Assembly: GCF_003937915.1 (NCBI RefSeq)
Contig: NZ_RHUM01000014.1
Coordinates: 1-42,735 of the forward strand
Source of the DNA: Erwinia sp. 198
GTDB taxonomy: Bacteria > Pseudomonadota > Gammaproteobacteria > Enterobacterales > Enterobacteriaceae
Direction: 5' to 3'
DNA: 42,735 nucleotides
Shown here: positions 1 to 7,624 of the stretch, piece by piece
Position numbering within the stretch: position 1 is the first letter of the stretch
Layout: each line of letters opens with the position of its first letter
Program-made: the position numbers and the translations under genes
The notes under the pieces: generated by a model
Database searches by the model: none
What the model saw: only the letters and a program-made list of their open reading frames with translations
Told to the model about the DNA's origin: nothing

Positions 1-87
1 TGGTGCGAAGAGAGGGACTTGAACCCTCACGTCCGTAAGAACACTAACACCTGAAGCTAGCGCGTCTACCAATTCCGCCACCTTCGC
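1..87 (-). tRNA. tRNA-Leu (anticodon CAG), copy 1
   Basis: Read on the minus strand, this is a complete 87-nt class II tRNA with an encoded CCA end. The acceptor strand GCGAAGG pairs with TCTTCGC, the anticodon stem-loop is CTAGC-TTCAGGT-GTTAG (anticodon CAG), the variable arm is long, and the T arm is GAGGG-TTCAAGT-CCCTC. It decodes CUG leucine codons. It differs from the copy at 121-207 at one base in the variable arm, where this copy has a G-U wobble pair in place of a G-C pair. E. coli carries leuQPV tRNA genes at the same place next to rsmC, so a third copy may lie just outside the window. Confidence 0.97.
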
Positions 88-120
88 GCAGATGCTGCGT
101 AATATGAATAACGTGGTTTT

Positions 121-207
121 TGGTGCGAAGAGAGGGACTTGAACCCTCACGTCCGTAAGGACACTAACACCTGAAGCTAGCGCGTCTACCAATTCCGCCA
201 CCTTCGC
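121..207 (-). tRNA. tRNA-Leu (anticodon CAG), copy 2
   Basis: This is a second, nearly identical tRNA-Leu(CAG), 33 nt upstream of the first in transcription order, with encoded CCA. The variable arm is fully Watson-Crick paired (GTCC-TTAC-GGAC). The short spacer suggests both are processed from one transcript started at the promoter at 251-278. Confidence 0.97.
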
Positions 208-250
208 GTACCGTCAACATAACAACGTTATATTGCAACCACGGAGGCGC

Positions 251-278
251 ATTCTAGAGATTTTCCCCGACACGTCAA
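251..278 (-). promoter_or_regulatory. Promoter of the tRNA-Leu operon with GC-rich discriminator
   Basis: On the minus strand, TTGACG (-35, 273-278) and TAGAAT (-10, 251-256) are separated by 16 bp, followed directly by the discriminator GCGCCTCC. A GC-rich discriminator after a strong sigma-70 -10 box is typical of stable-RNA promoters under stringent (ppGpp/DksA) control. It points into the two tRNA-Leu genes. Confidence 0.75.
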
Positions 279-414
279 CAGTTATTTAACGCGGCTGCGG
301 CGATCGCTGCAAAAAGCGTCATCGGGTTGAGGCAGGCAGAGCAATCAGTGCGCAAAAAGCGGCATCTGGCTGGCGGGAAGACGGCAATTACCGTCCGGGA
401 AAAGAAGAGGGCAG

Positions 415-442
415 CGTCCCACACCGGAAAAGGTGCGGGACG
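415..442 (-). terminator. Hairpin just downstream of rsmC
   Basis: The arms CGTCCCACACC (415-425) and GGTGCGGGACG (432-442) pair over 11 bp with one mismatch and a 6-nt loop. It starts 8 nt past the rsmC stop. On the minus strand it is followed by a pyrimidine-rich but not purely T run, so it is a probable, imperfect Rho-independent terminator or an mRNA 3' end stabiliser. Confidence 0.5.
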
Positions 443-449
443 GAATAAA

Positions 450-1484
450 TTAGCGCTTCGTTTTGGCCGCGCGTGACCAGACGGCGCGATAGACTTTAAA
501 TCGGCCCGTCTGCGCCAGTACTTCGTGGCTGCCGAAGGTTTCATCCAGCACCTGTGCATAAGGCAGGAAGGCGTTGGCGACAATACGCAGTTCGCCGCCC
601 ATATTCAGATGTTTAGCCGCGCCGCGGATCAGCGTCTGCGCCGCGTCCAGGCTGGTCTGCATGCCGTCATGGAACGGTGGATTGGAGATAATCAGATCGA
701 AACGTCCCTGCACGTCGGAATAGACGTTGCTGGCGAAGACCTCGCCTTCCAGCTCGTTGGCGGCCAGCGTGGCTTTGCTCGCTTCTACCGCTGCGGCGTT
801 AACGTCGGTCAGCGTCAGACGCACCTTCGGCGAGAAGCGCGCCAGCATAGCGGAAAGCACGCCCGCGCCGCAGCCGATATCCAGCACTTTGCCTTTCATA
901 TGCGGCGTCAGCGTGGACAGCAGCAGGTTGCTGCCCGCATCCAGGCCGTCGCGGCTGAACACGCCCGGCAGCGTTTTGATGGTCAGATCGCCCAGCTCGT
1001 AATCGTTCCAGTACGCCTTAGCGTCAAATTCTGGCTGCGCATCCAGCCGCCCGTGATAAAGTCCGCAGCGGCGTGCGCTGTCGATCTTATTCAGAGTGGC
1101 CCAGCCTTCCACGATATCCGTGGCGCTGCGCACGCCGCTGCGGTTTTCGCCGACGATAAACAGCTCGCTGCCGACCGGCAATAAAGAGAGCAGGTTTTCC
1201 AGCTGGAACAGCGCTTCCGGCTTGTTTTTCGGCCAGAAATAGACCAGCGTGTCGCAGTCGGCGACCATTTCCGGCGTCGCCACCAGACCATAAAAGGCAT
1301 TTTCACCCATCATGCGGCTGAGGATCTGCCAGTGATGATATTGCTGGGTATGTACCCGGCTCAGCGCGGTATCCAGTTGGGCGGGCAGGTCATCCTGCAG
1401 ATCGCCAGCAAACAGCACGCGGCGTTGAGTAAATTCATCACTGTGGCGCAGTATCACTTCACTGGCCGGGGTAAATGCGGACAT
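450..1484 (-). CDS. rsmC: 16S rRNA (guanine-1207-N2)-methyltransferase RsmC
   Basis: This 344-residue cytoplasmic enzyme, almost the length of E. coli RsmC, methylates G1207 of 16S rRNA in the 30S subunit using S-adenosylmethionine. The N-terminal half is the degenerate methyltransferase-like domain of the family. The C-terminal half carries the SAM-binding loop [12 protein letters not shown] and the catalytic motif SNPPFH typical of N2-guanine methylases. I chose the ATG at 1484 because AAGGAG lies 6 nt upstream and the N-terminus ([10 protein letters not shown]) fits the family. The reading frame continues upstream but without another ribosome binding site. Divergent from holD, with a likely -10 box at 1513-1518. 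Identification is very secure. Confidence 0.95.
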   Translation of the reverse strand: MSAFTPASEVILRHSDEFTQRRVLFAGDLQDDLPAQLDTALSRVHTQQYHHWQILSRMMGENAFYGLVATPEMVADCDTLVYFWPKNKPEALFQLENLLSLLPVGSELFIVGENRSGVRSATDIVEGWATLNKIDSARRCGLYHGRLDAQPEFDAKAYWNDYELGDLTIKTLPGVFSRDGLDAGSNLLLSTLTPHMKGKVLDIGCGAGVLSAMLARFSPKVRLTLTDVNAAAVEASKATLAANELEGEVFASNVYSDVQGRFDLIISNPPFHDGMQTSLDAAQTLIRGAAKHLNMGGELRIVANAFLPYAQVLDETFGSHEVLAQTGRFKVYRAVWSRAAKTKR

Positions 1485-1512
1485 CGGTGGCTCCTTACAA
1501 ATCAGAGCGGCG

Positions 1513-1518
1513 ATTATA
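1513..1518 (-). promoter_or_regulatory. Probable -10 box of rsmC
   Basis: TATAAT on the minus strand, about 30 bp upstream of the rsmC start codon. No good -35 hexamer is visible at 16-18 bp, so only the -10 element is called. It lies back to back with the probable holD promoter. Confidence 0.45.
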
Positions 1519-1526
1519 GTGGTTTG

Positions 1527-1556
1527 TTGGCGCAGATTCGATGGGTTTGCTAGCAT
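1527..1556 (+). promoter_or_regulatory. Probable holD-rimI promoter
   Basis: TTGGCG (1527-1532) and TAGCAT (1551-1556) are spaced by 18 bp, and TGC precedes the -10 box. It sits 35 bp upstream of the holD start in the short divergent rsmC/holD gap. Confidence 0.4.
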
Positions 1557-1590
1557 AGCGTCGCAATTGGGCGACCAGACGGGAAAAATG

Positions 1591-2010
1591 ATGTCTTCCA
1601 GACGTGACTGGTTATTACAGCAGATGGGTATTACGCAGTATACGCTGCGGCGTCCGCGCGCCCTGCACGGCGAAGTCTCTGTTTCGCTGCCGGAACAGAC
1701 CCGGCTGATCATCGTGGCGGAAACGCCGCCGCCGTTAACCGATCCGCTGATCCGCGACGTGCTGGCCGCGCTGCTGATGCGCGAGCATGAGGTGATGGCG
1801 CTGACGCCGGAGCAGCTGGCTATGCTGCCCGACGACACGCGCTGCCCCAGCTGGTGCCTGGGCCTGGCCGAGCCGGTCGCGATCGACGGCGCTCAACTCG
1901 CTTCGCCCGTACTGGCGGAGCTTTACCATAATGCCGACGCCAAACGCGCGCTCTGGCAGCAGATCACCCATTATGAATCCGATTTCTTTACTGACGCCGC
2001 AAGATCTTGA
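1591..2010 (+). CDS. holD: DNA polymerase III psi subunit HolD
   Basis: This 139-residue protein resembles E. coli HolD (137 aa) from the start: [20 protein letters not shown] against MTSRRDWQLQQLGITQWSLR. HolD pairs with HolC (chi) and joins SSB to the clamp-loader complex of the replicative polymerase. Two adjacent ATG codons (1588 and 1591) are possible; 1591 gives the N-terminus seen in E. coli, and GGGAAAA upstream can serve either. The 3' end overlaps the rimI start by 38 nt in another frame, the same arrangement as in E. coli, so the two genes are probably translationally coupled. A longer reading frame back to 1519 overlaps the promoter region and is unlikely. Confidence 0.93.
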   Translation: MSSRRDWLLQQMGITQYTLRRPRALHGEVSVSLPEQTRLIIVAETPPPLTDPLIRDVLAALLMREHEVMALTPEQLAMLPDDTRCPSWCLGLAEPVAIDGAQLASPVLAELYHNADAKRALWQQITHYESDFFTDAARS

Positions 2011-2413
2011 CCGCGCTTTCGCCATTGAGCAGCGCAGCCACGCTTTTCCCTGGAGTGAAAAAACCTTTGCCAGCAACCAGGGCGAGCGCTATCTGAACTA
2101 CCGGCTGGATGTCGGTACGGAAATGGCGGCCTTCGCTATCACGCAAATCGTGCTGGACGAGGCCACGCTGTTTAATCTCGCGGTCGATCCGGCTTTTCAG
2201 CGTCGCGGCCTTGGCCGAACGCTGCTGCAACATCTGATCGGCGAACTGGAACAGCGCGGCGTGCTGACGCTGTGGCTGGAAGTTCGCGCCTCGAATCGGG
2301 CCGCCATCGCGCTTTATCAGCAGCTCGATTTCAATGAGGTATCGGTACGCCGTAACTATTACCCCACCGCCGGGGGGAAGGAAGATGCCATTATCATGGC
2401 GCTAACTATTTAA
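1973..2413 (+). CDS. rimI: [Ribosomal protein bS18]-alanine N-acetyltransferase RimI
   Basis: A 146-residue GNAT acetyltransferase (148 aa in E. coli) that acetylates the N-terminal alanine of ribosomal protein S18. The acetyl-CoA binding loop is RRGLGRTLL, and WSEKTFASNQGERYL near the N-terminus and RRNYYP near the C-terminus are close to identical with E. coli. The ATG at 1973 (MNPISLL) matches the family start. The frame extends upstream to 1931 inside holD, but that extension ([10 protein letters not shown]) is not family-like. The start lies inside the 3' end of holD, implying coupled translation. Confidence 0.94.
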   Translation: MNPISLLTPQDLDRAFAIEQRSHAFPWSEKTFASNQGERYLNYRLDVGTEMAAFAITQIVLDEATLFNLAVDPAFQRRGLGRTLLQHLIGELEQRGVLTLWLEVRASNRAAIALYQQLDFNEVSVRRNYYPTAGGKEDAIIMALTI

Positions 2414-2422
2414 GGGTAACGA

Positions 2423-3103
2423 ATGCTTAAAGAGTGGGACTGGATATTGTTTGACGCTGACGACACGCTGTTTCACTTTGATGCGTACGCCGGGTTGCAG
2501 CGTCTGTTTCAGCAGTATGACGTGGTGTTCTCAGCGGATGATTATCAGGAATACCAGTCGGTTAACAAACCGCTGTGGGTAGAGTATCAGAACGGCGCTA
2601 TTACCGCGCTTCAGCTACAGCACCAGCGTTTCCAGGGCTGGGCCGACAGGCTGAACGTCACGCCGCTCGATCTCAACAACGGTTTTTTGAGCGCGATGGC
2701 CGAGCTTTGCCTGCCGCTGACCGGCGCGGTGAATTTGCTCAACAGCCTGAAGGGTAACGTGAAGATGGGCATCATCACCAACGGCTTTACCGCCCTGCAA
2801 CAAATCCGCCTGGAGCGCACCGGTTTTCTGGACTATTTCGACCTGCTGGTGATTTCCGAACAGGTCGGTCACGCCAAGCCGCATCCGGCTATCTTCGATC
2901 ACGCGCTGGAAAAGATGGGCAATCCCTCGCGCGAGCGGGTAATGATGGTAGGCGACAACCCCGATTCAGACATTCTGGGCGGGATGCGCGCCGGGCTGGC
3001 GACCTGCTGGCTGAACGCCGATAACCGTCCTTTGCCCGACGGCATAACCCCGACCTGGCAGGTCGCCACGCTACAGGAACTCGAAGAGATTCTGATTGCT
3101 TAA
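2423..3103 (+). CDS. yjjG: Pyrimidine 5'-nucleotidase YjjG (HAD family)
   Basis: A 226-residue cytoplasmic HAD-superfamily phosphatase (E. coli YjjG, 225 aa). The enzyme hydrolyses nucleoside monophosphates, including non-canonical pyrimidine nucleotides such as dUMP, and is regarded as a house-cleaning nucleotidase. Motif I is DADDT (residues 11-15, catalytic Asp11 and Asp13), motif II is the Thr of ITNGF, and motif IV is GDNPDSDI. It lies 9 nt after rimI with GGGTAACG as ribosome binding site. In E. coli K-12 the next gene is prfC. Here the conserved order ends at yjjG and a T6SS locus begins. Confidence 0.93.
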   Translation: MLKEWDWILFDADDTLFHFDAYAGLQRLFQQYDVVFSADDYQEYQSVNKPLWVEYQNGAITALQLQHQRFQGWADRLNVTPLDLNNGFLSAMAELCLPLTGAVNLLNSLKGNVKMGIITNGFTALQQIRLERTGFLDYFDLLVISEQVGHAKPHPAIFDHALEKMGNPSRERVMMVGDNPDSDILGGMRAGLATCWLNADNRPLPDGITPTWQVATLQELEEILIA

Positions 3104-3984
3104 GTTTGGCTTTTCCGCAGCAAAAACCTCTCAATTTTTCTTTAGTCAGCGTAAGTAACTGGATGGGACGGAAATAATCGCCTCATCCGATACTTTATTT
3201 TTTTTATTTTCTCTCCGAAATTACCTTTCTCCCCTGTATTAAAGTTCAGTGCCAGCACGGACTGAGGCTATATAATATTTAGTTATTTATAATTAGTTTT
3301 TTAGTAACTAAATGCAATTGCAGGGTGAAGAAAACATCATCAAAAAGGGGCGCTTTCGGAAAAATGTGCGCCAGAACGGTCAAATTTTGTTTATTTTTTT
3401 TACATTAGCAAGGCTAAAGCTTTGCTGTGGCGGGGCATAACGTTGAATAATTGGAAGGACTCTGTAAACTTGCCGAAAAAAGGGAGGGTTAATCCCTGGG
3501 TTTTATACGGGCAGCCTGCTTCAGTACTGGCCCGTGCGGTAGCTATGGTGACGCAGAATAAATGACTAATTGGTTCATTTATCTGACGTTATTGTTTTTT
3601 TTGTCCGCATAATTGCTACGGACAATCAATAAAGAAAATCTGAAAAAACGGTTACCTGAACGGTTAATTTTCAGACGGATCGAGCACGGCATGCCGCAAA
3701 AAATCGCTGAATGTCCAGCTTTAAATGGTGCTATAACACGGTCAGCGCCTGTTTTAATCGCTGGCTTGCTTAATAATTAATCCGCTAACCAGACGTTGCT
3801 CTCCCGCTGGCGGGTAAACAGGAACGCTTCGGTTGTGTTAACCATTGTACTAATCGGGCGCGGCAGAGGCTGTTTTTCCACGTGGTGCGGCCAGCCAATA
3901 GCTGACTTTTGCTTCAGGCTGCCCGGGCCGCTTCCCGTCGCGCTTTCGCACACGCCTTTTTAAACAGAAATCATGAGGACCCGG
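3104..3984. other. 880-bp AT-rich non-coding region between yjjG and the T6SS operon
   Basis: No reading frame with family resemblance was found on either strand. The DNA is markedly more AT-rich than both flanks up to about 3780 and then turns GC-rich. It contains a TATAAT at 3271-3276 without a clear -35 box, a perfect 9-bp inverted repeat (ATTTAGTTA at 3277-3285 with TAACTAAAT at 3305-3313), and a perfect 7-bp inverted repeat TTGTCCG/CGGACAA at 3601-3625. It probably contains the promoter and operators of the tss operon. I see no convincing sigma-54 site (GG-N10-GC). Confidence 0.5.
3161..3210 (+). terminator. Weak Rho-independent terminator candidate after yjjG
   Basis: GGATG (3161-3165) pairs with CATCC (3184-3188). 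A very T-rich stretch follows at 3192-3210. The stem is short and the loop long, so this is a tentative end of the holD-rimI-yjjG transcript. Confidence 0.35.
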
Positions 3985-4482
3985 GTGAAAATTCGAATTG
4001 CACTAAGCCTGCTTTTTGTTCTGACTGTGGCGGGATGTAAGGCGCCGCCGCCGCCAATGACCGACGATACGATCGTTTCCAGCACCGTCGACGGCGTTAA
4101 GCTGACCTATCGCCATGCGGTACAGCCGCCGCTCTCTTTCACCCCGGTGAACGAGGAATATCGGGCGCTTTACGCCGCTTCGGTGATGACGCGCCCTGAC
4201 TTTGGCGGCAAGCTGGTCAGCCATCTGGAAAACGGCAAGCCCTATACCGTGCTCGGCTCGGTTGAAAACAACTGGTTCGCCATCGCCGAAAGCGGAGAAG
4301 AGCAGCTGATTGGCTACGTGCCGCTGCGCGCCGTAGTGAAAAGCGATCTTTACGATAAGACTGTAAAAGCCGATGCCCGCCGCAAACGCGTTCGCGCGCC
4401 GGCGAAAAAGACCTGCGTTGCGGTGGATGGCGACAGCAAAGCCTGCCAGAACAGCAACAGCGGAACCTGGGTGATCGACTAA
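3985..4482 (+). CDS. T6SS-associated lipoprotein with SH3-like domain
   Basis: A 165-residue predicted outer- or inner-membrane lipoprotein heading the tss operon. The N-terminus is a lipoprotein signal ending in the lipobox VAGC (Cys18 from the GTG start). The middle and C-terminal part reads like a bacterial SH3 fold (GKPYTVLGSVENNWFAIAE ... GYVPLRAV), followed by a basic stretch and a Cys pair (KTCVAVDGDSKACQ) that could form a disulfide. I prefer GTG 3985 because GAGGA (3975-3979) lies 5 nt upstream; an in-frame ATG at 3973 has no ribosome binding site and would contain that GAGGA. Its exact role is unknown. By position it may tether or place the TssJLM complex at peptidoglycan. Confidence 0.8.
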   Translation: MKIRIALSLLFVLTVAGCKAPPPPMTDDTIVSSTVDGVKLTYRHAVQPPLSFTPVNEEYRALYAASVMTRPDFGGKLVSHLENGKPYTVLGSVENNWFAIAESGEEQLIGYVPLRAVVKSDLYDKTVKADARRKRVRAPAKKTCVAVDGDSKACQNSNSGTWVID

Positions 4483-4510
4483 TCCGGTAGCTAATAATCC
4501 AGTAGCTAAT
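4481..4510 (+). repeat. 15-bp tandem duplication in the lipoprotein-tssJ gap
   Basis: AATCCGGTAGCTAAT (4481-4495) is followed directly by AATCCAGTAGCTAAT (4496-4510), and AATC follows again. The copies differ at one base. The unit contains TAG and TAA triplets and fills the entire gap between the lipoprotein stop and the tssJ start, where a ribosome binding site would be expected. Confidence 0.85.
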
Positions 4511-4514
4511 AATC

Positions 4515-5006
4515 ATGAACAGAAACGTTTTGCGCCTGAGCTTTCAGGCGCTTTTCCTGATGGCATTCAGCTTGCTGACAGGCTGCACTTCGCACAGCGT
4601 ACCTTCTCACTACAGCCTGGCGTTCAGGCACCCTTCGCAGATTAATCATGGCGCGCCGCTGAAGGTGCGCGTATTGCTGCTCCGGTCCGACGCCGATTTC
4701 CTGTCCGCCGATTTTTATTCGCTGCAAAACAAAACGGGTGCTCTGCTGGGCGGCGCGTTGCTGAACAGCGAACAACTCTTCCTGATGCCCGGAAAAAGCG
4801 CCGATACCCTGAGCGGGCCGCTGCCGGCCGAGGCTCGGTATATAGGCGTGCTTGCAGAATACCAGTCGCTCGACGGCAAAAAGTGGCGCCTTGCGCTGCC
4901 GTTGCCGTCCGGCGCGGACGCCAGCACGATCTGGCAGCAGACGGACAGCCTGCTGCAGGCCACCCTCGTCGCTAACGACAGCGGACTCCTTGCCGTCAGT
5001 CACTGA
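4515..5006 (+). CDS. tssJ: T6SS outer-membrane lipoprotein TssJ
   Basis: A 163-residue TssJ/VasD-type lipoprotein. The signal peptide ends in lipobox LTGC with Cys24. The mature part shows the family pattern: a beta-sandwich with PLKVRVLLLRSDADFLSADFYSL, then LNSEQLFLMPGKS, then ARYIGVLAEYQ. TssJ sits in the inner leaflet of the outer membrane and holds the periplasmic C-terminus of TssM. The ATG at 4515 follows the tandem repeat at 4481-4510 and lacks a clear Shine-Dalgarno, so translation may depend on coupling to the upstream lipoprotein gene. It is 24 nt upstream of tssK. Confidence 0.92.
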   Translation: MNRNVLRLSFQALFLMAFSLLTGCTSHSVPSHYSLAFRHPSQINHGAPLKVRVLLLRSDADFLSADFYSLQNKTGALLGGALLNSEQLFLMPGKSADTLSGPLPAEARYIGVLAEYQSLDGKKWRLALPLPSGADASTIWQQTDSLLQATLVANDSGLLAVSH

Positions 5007-5030
5007 CGCCAGCCTGAAAACGGAAGCCTT

Positions 5031-6371
5031 ATGAACAAAGCAGAAAAAGTGGTCTGGACCGAAGGCATGTTCCTGCGCCCGCATCATTTTCAGCAGGCGG
5101 AAAGCTATCAGCAAAGCCTGCTGAATCAGTGGGGCCAGGCGCAGCGACCCTATATGTGGGGCTTTCTCGACTACGAAATTGACGAGGCGCTGCTGCGCCA
5201 GGGTAAAGTCGCCCTCAGTTCGGCCAGCGGGCTGCTGCCCGACGGCACCTTCTTCTCGTTCCGTGACGGCAAAAACGGCCCGCCGCCGCTGGCAATACCG
5301 GACGGACAGGGCAGTGAAAAAGTGCTGCTGGCGCTGCCCGCGCGCCGCAACGGCCGCGACGAGGTGATCTTCAGCGAAACTGCCGACTCACTGGCGCGCT
5401 ATATCACGTTTGAGCAAGAGGTAGACGACTGCAACGCGCTGTCGGTCAGCCCGGCCGCCGTGCAGTTCGGCAAGCTGCGCCTGCGCCTGATGCTGGAAAG
5501 CGAGCTGAGCGCCGAATGGACGGCGATGGCCGTGGTAAAAGTGCTGGAGAAGCGCAGCAATCAGGTGCGGCTGGAAAGCGGCTATATTCCGCCGATGCTG
5601 AACTGCGGCGCCAGCCCGCAGCTTGGCGACTACCTCAACGATATGCCAGGCCTGTTGCAGCAGCGCAGCCAGCAAATCGGCCAGCGGCTCCAGCAGCCGG
5701 GGCGTTTCAATACTGCGGATATGGTCGACTTTATGCTGCTGGCGTTGGTTAACCACCATCTGGGCCACGTCAGCCACCTGAAAAATCTGCCGCTGCTGCA
5801 CCCGGAAACCCTTTTCGCCAGCTGGCTGGCGTTTGCCTGTGAGCTGGCGACCTACACGCCGCAGCGTTTTCCGGACGGTTCGCTGCCGGTTTACGACCAT
5901 GACGATTTGGCGCGCTGCTTTGGCAGGCTGATGCTGATGCTGCGTCAGGGGCTGTCGCAGGTGCTGGAAGAAAATGCCGTGCAGCTGCCGCTGACCGAAC
6001 GGTCGCACGGGCTGAACGTGGCGACGGTGCCGACCAGCTCAATGGTGCGCGAGTTTGGCTTTGTGCTGGCGGTGCGCGCCAGCGTGCCTGCCGATACGCT
6101 GCTGACCCACTTCCCTGCGCAGATGAAAGTCGCGCCTGTTACAAAAATCCGCGATCTGGTGCAGCTACAGCTGCCGGGTATGATCCTGCGTCCGATGTCG
6201 GTCGCGCCGCCGCAGATCCCGTGGCACGCCGGCTACAGCTATTTTGAACTGGATAAGGGCAGCGAGCTTTGGCAGGAAATGGAAAAGTCCGGCACCTTCG
6301 CGCTTCATCTCGCCGGCGATTTTCCCGGCCTCGCCATGGAATTCTGGGCCATTCGTAGTCATTCCGCCTGA
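5031..6371 (+). CDS. tssK: T6SS baseplate protein TssK
   Basis: A 446-residue TssK (COG3522), normal family length. The start is diagnostic: KVVWTEGMFLRPHHFQQAE. TssK is a cytoplasmic trimer related to phage receptor-binding proteins that links the baseplate (TssEFG/VgrG) to the TssL/TssM cytoplasmic domains. GGAAG precedes the ATG at 5031. It lies in an uninterrupted run tssJ-tssK-tssL-tssM with gaps of 24, 17 and 3 nt, so all are probably one transcript. Confidence 0.95.
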   Translation: MNKAEKVVWTEGMFLRPHHFQQAESYQQSLLNQWGQAQRPYMWGFLDYEIDEALLRQGKVALSSASGLLPDGTFFSFRDGKNGPPPLAIPDGQGSEKVLLALPARRNGRDEVIFSETADSLARYITFEQEVDDCNALSVSPAAVQFGKLRLRLMLESELSAEWTAMAVVKVLEKRSNQVRLESGYIPPMLNCGASPQLGDYLNDMPGLLQQRSQQIGQRLQQPGRFNTADMVDFMLLALVNHHLGHVSHLKNLPLLHPETLFASWLAFACELATYTPQRFPDGSLPVYDHDDLARCFGRLMLMLRQGLSQVLEENAVQLPLTERSHGLNVATVPTSSMVREFGFVLAVRASVPADTLLTHFPAQMKVAPVTKIRDLVQLQLPGMILRPMSVAPPQIPWHAGYSYFELDKGSELWQEMEKSGTFALHLAGDFPGLAMEFWAIRSHSA

Positions 6372-6388
6372 CGTCAGGAGCAAGAGAC

Positions 6389-7621
6389 ATGCAGCAACGA
6401 CAGGCCGCCGCACAGGGCGACATTTTTTCGGGCGCGAGCAGCGTTAACCCGCTGGTTGCGGCGGCAAATCCCCTACTGAATGCAATCCCGCAGATCCGCC
6501 ACTCGGTGACGCACGCCGATCCTGGCGGACTGCGCCAGCGGCTGATCGATGAAATCCGCCAGTTTGAAATGCACTGCCAGCGCGCCGGGCTGCCTTACGA
6601 GGTGATTATCGGCGCGCGCTACTGCCTGTGCACCGCTATTGACGAGGCGGCGGCGCTGACGCCCTGGGGCAGCGCCGCCTGGCCGGGGCAGGGCCTGCTG
6701 GTGACCTTTCATAATGAAACCTGGGGCGGCGAGAAGTTTTTCCAACTGCTGGCCAAGCTGTCGCAGAATCCGCGCGAACAGATTGTGCTGCTGGAGCTGA
6801 TCAACTACTGCCTGCAGCTGGGATTTGAAGGGCGCTATCGCGTGCTGGATAACGGCCGTTCCCAGCTGGAGACGATCAAAAGCCGCCTGCTGCAAATGAT
6901 CCGTTCGGTGCGCGGCGGCTATCCGCCGCCGCTGTCGCCGCATCCGGAAGATCATCCGGTCACGCGCAGGCTGTGGCGGCCGGTTGTGCCGCTGTGGGCC
7001 TGTGCCGCGCTGGTGGGTCTGCTGGCCTGTCTGCTCTACATCCTGCTGAACTGGCGGCTGAGCGACGCGACCAGCCCGGTGCTGGCCTCGGTGTATCAGA
7101 CCTCGCTGCCGGAAGTAACCATTCACAATCCCGCGCCGCCCGCGCCCGCCGCGCTGAACCTGAAAGCCTTCCTGAAGCCGGAAATCGACGAGGGACTGGT
7201 GTCGGTGAAAGACGAAGCGGACCAAAGCGTGGTGACGCTGAAAGGCGACGGCCTGTTTACCTCCGGCTCCACGACCGTGCGCGGCCGCTATGAAGAGGTG
7301 CTGGATCGCATTGCTCAGGCGATGAACAACGTCAGCGGCCGCATTCTGGTAATTGGCTATAGCGACAACGTGCCGATCCGCAGCGCCCGCTTCGCCTCTA
7401 ACTACGAGCTGTCGTTGGCAAGAGCGAAATCGGTGCAGGAACGGCTACAGCAGACGCTGAGCCAGCCCGCGCGCGTGAAGGCGGAAGGGCGCGGTGAAAC
7501 CAATCCGCTGGTACCGAACACCACCGCTGCCAATCGGGCGCGCAACCGCCGTGTGGATATCACGCTGCTGGTTTCCCCTGACAACACCCGCGCGGAACTG
7601 ACGTCGCAGCAAGGAAATTAA
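6389..7621 (+). CDS. tssL: T6SS inner-membrane protein TssL with OmpA-like peptidoglycan-binding domain
   Basis: A 410-residue 'evolved' TssL (DotU/IcmH family). The N-terminal cytoplasmic part contains the family signature around YCLCTAIDEAA and FHNETWGGEKFF. A single transmembrane helix lies at about residues 203-223 (LWACAALVGLLACLLYILL). The C-terminal third is an OmpA/MotB-type periplasmic domain (FTSGSTTVRG, VIGYSDNVPIRS, NRARNRRVDI) that anchors the membrane complex to peptidoglycan. With the OmpA domain built in, no separate TagL is needed. AGGAG lies 10 nt upstream of the ATG. Confidence 0.95.
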   Translation: MQQRQAAAQGDIFSGASSVNPLVAAANPLLNAIPQIRHSVTHADPGGLRQRLIDEIRQFEMHCQRAGLPYEVIIGARYCLCTAIDEAAALTPWGSAAWPGQGLLVTFHNETWGGEKFFQLLAKLSQNPREQIVLLELINYCLQLGFEGRYRVLDNGRSQLETIKSRLLQMIRSVRGGYPPPLSPHPEDHPVTRRLWRPVVPLWACAALVGLLACLLYILLNWRLSDATSPVLASVYQTSLPEVTIHNPAPPAPAALNLKAFLKPEIDEGLVSVKDEADQSVVTLKGDGLFTSGSTTVRGRYEEVLDRIAQAMNNVSGRILVIGYSDNVPIRSARFASNYELSLARAKSVQERLQQTLSQPARVKAEGRGETNPLVPNTTAANRARNRRVDITLLVSPDNTRAELTSQQGN

Positions 7622-7624
7622 CGG

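Noticed and set aside
525..1184. Plus-strand frame of 219 codons opposite rsmC
   Set aside because: Antisense shadow of rsmC; the composition is unlike a real protein and RsmC motifs are clear.
1..3984. T6SS locus as an integrative island in the tRNA-Leu genes
   Set aside because: Four housekeeping genes lie between the tRNAs and the T6SS; no integrase or tRNA 3'-end duplication is seen in the window.
3421..3984. Sigma-54 promoter for the T6SS operon
   Set aside because: No sequence with the GG-N10-GC spacing and surrounding consensus was found by eye upstream of 3985.
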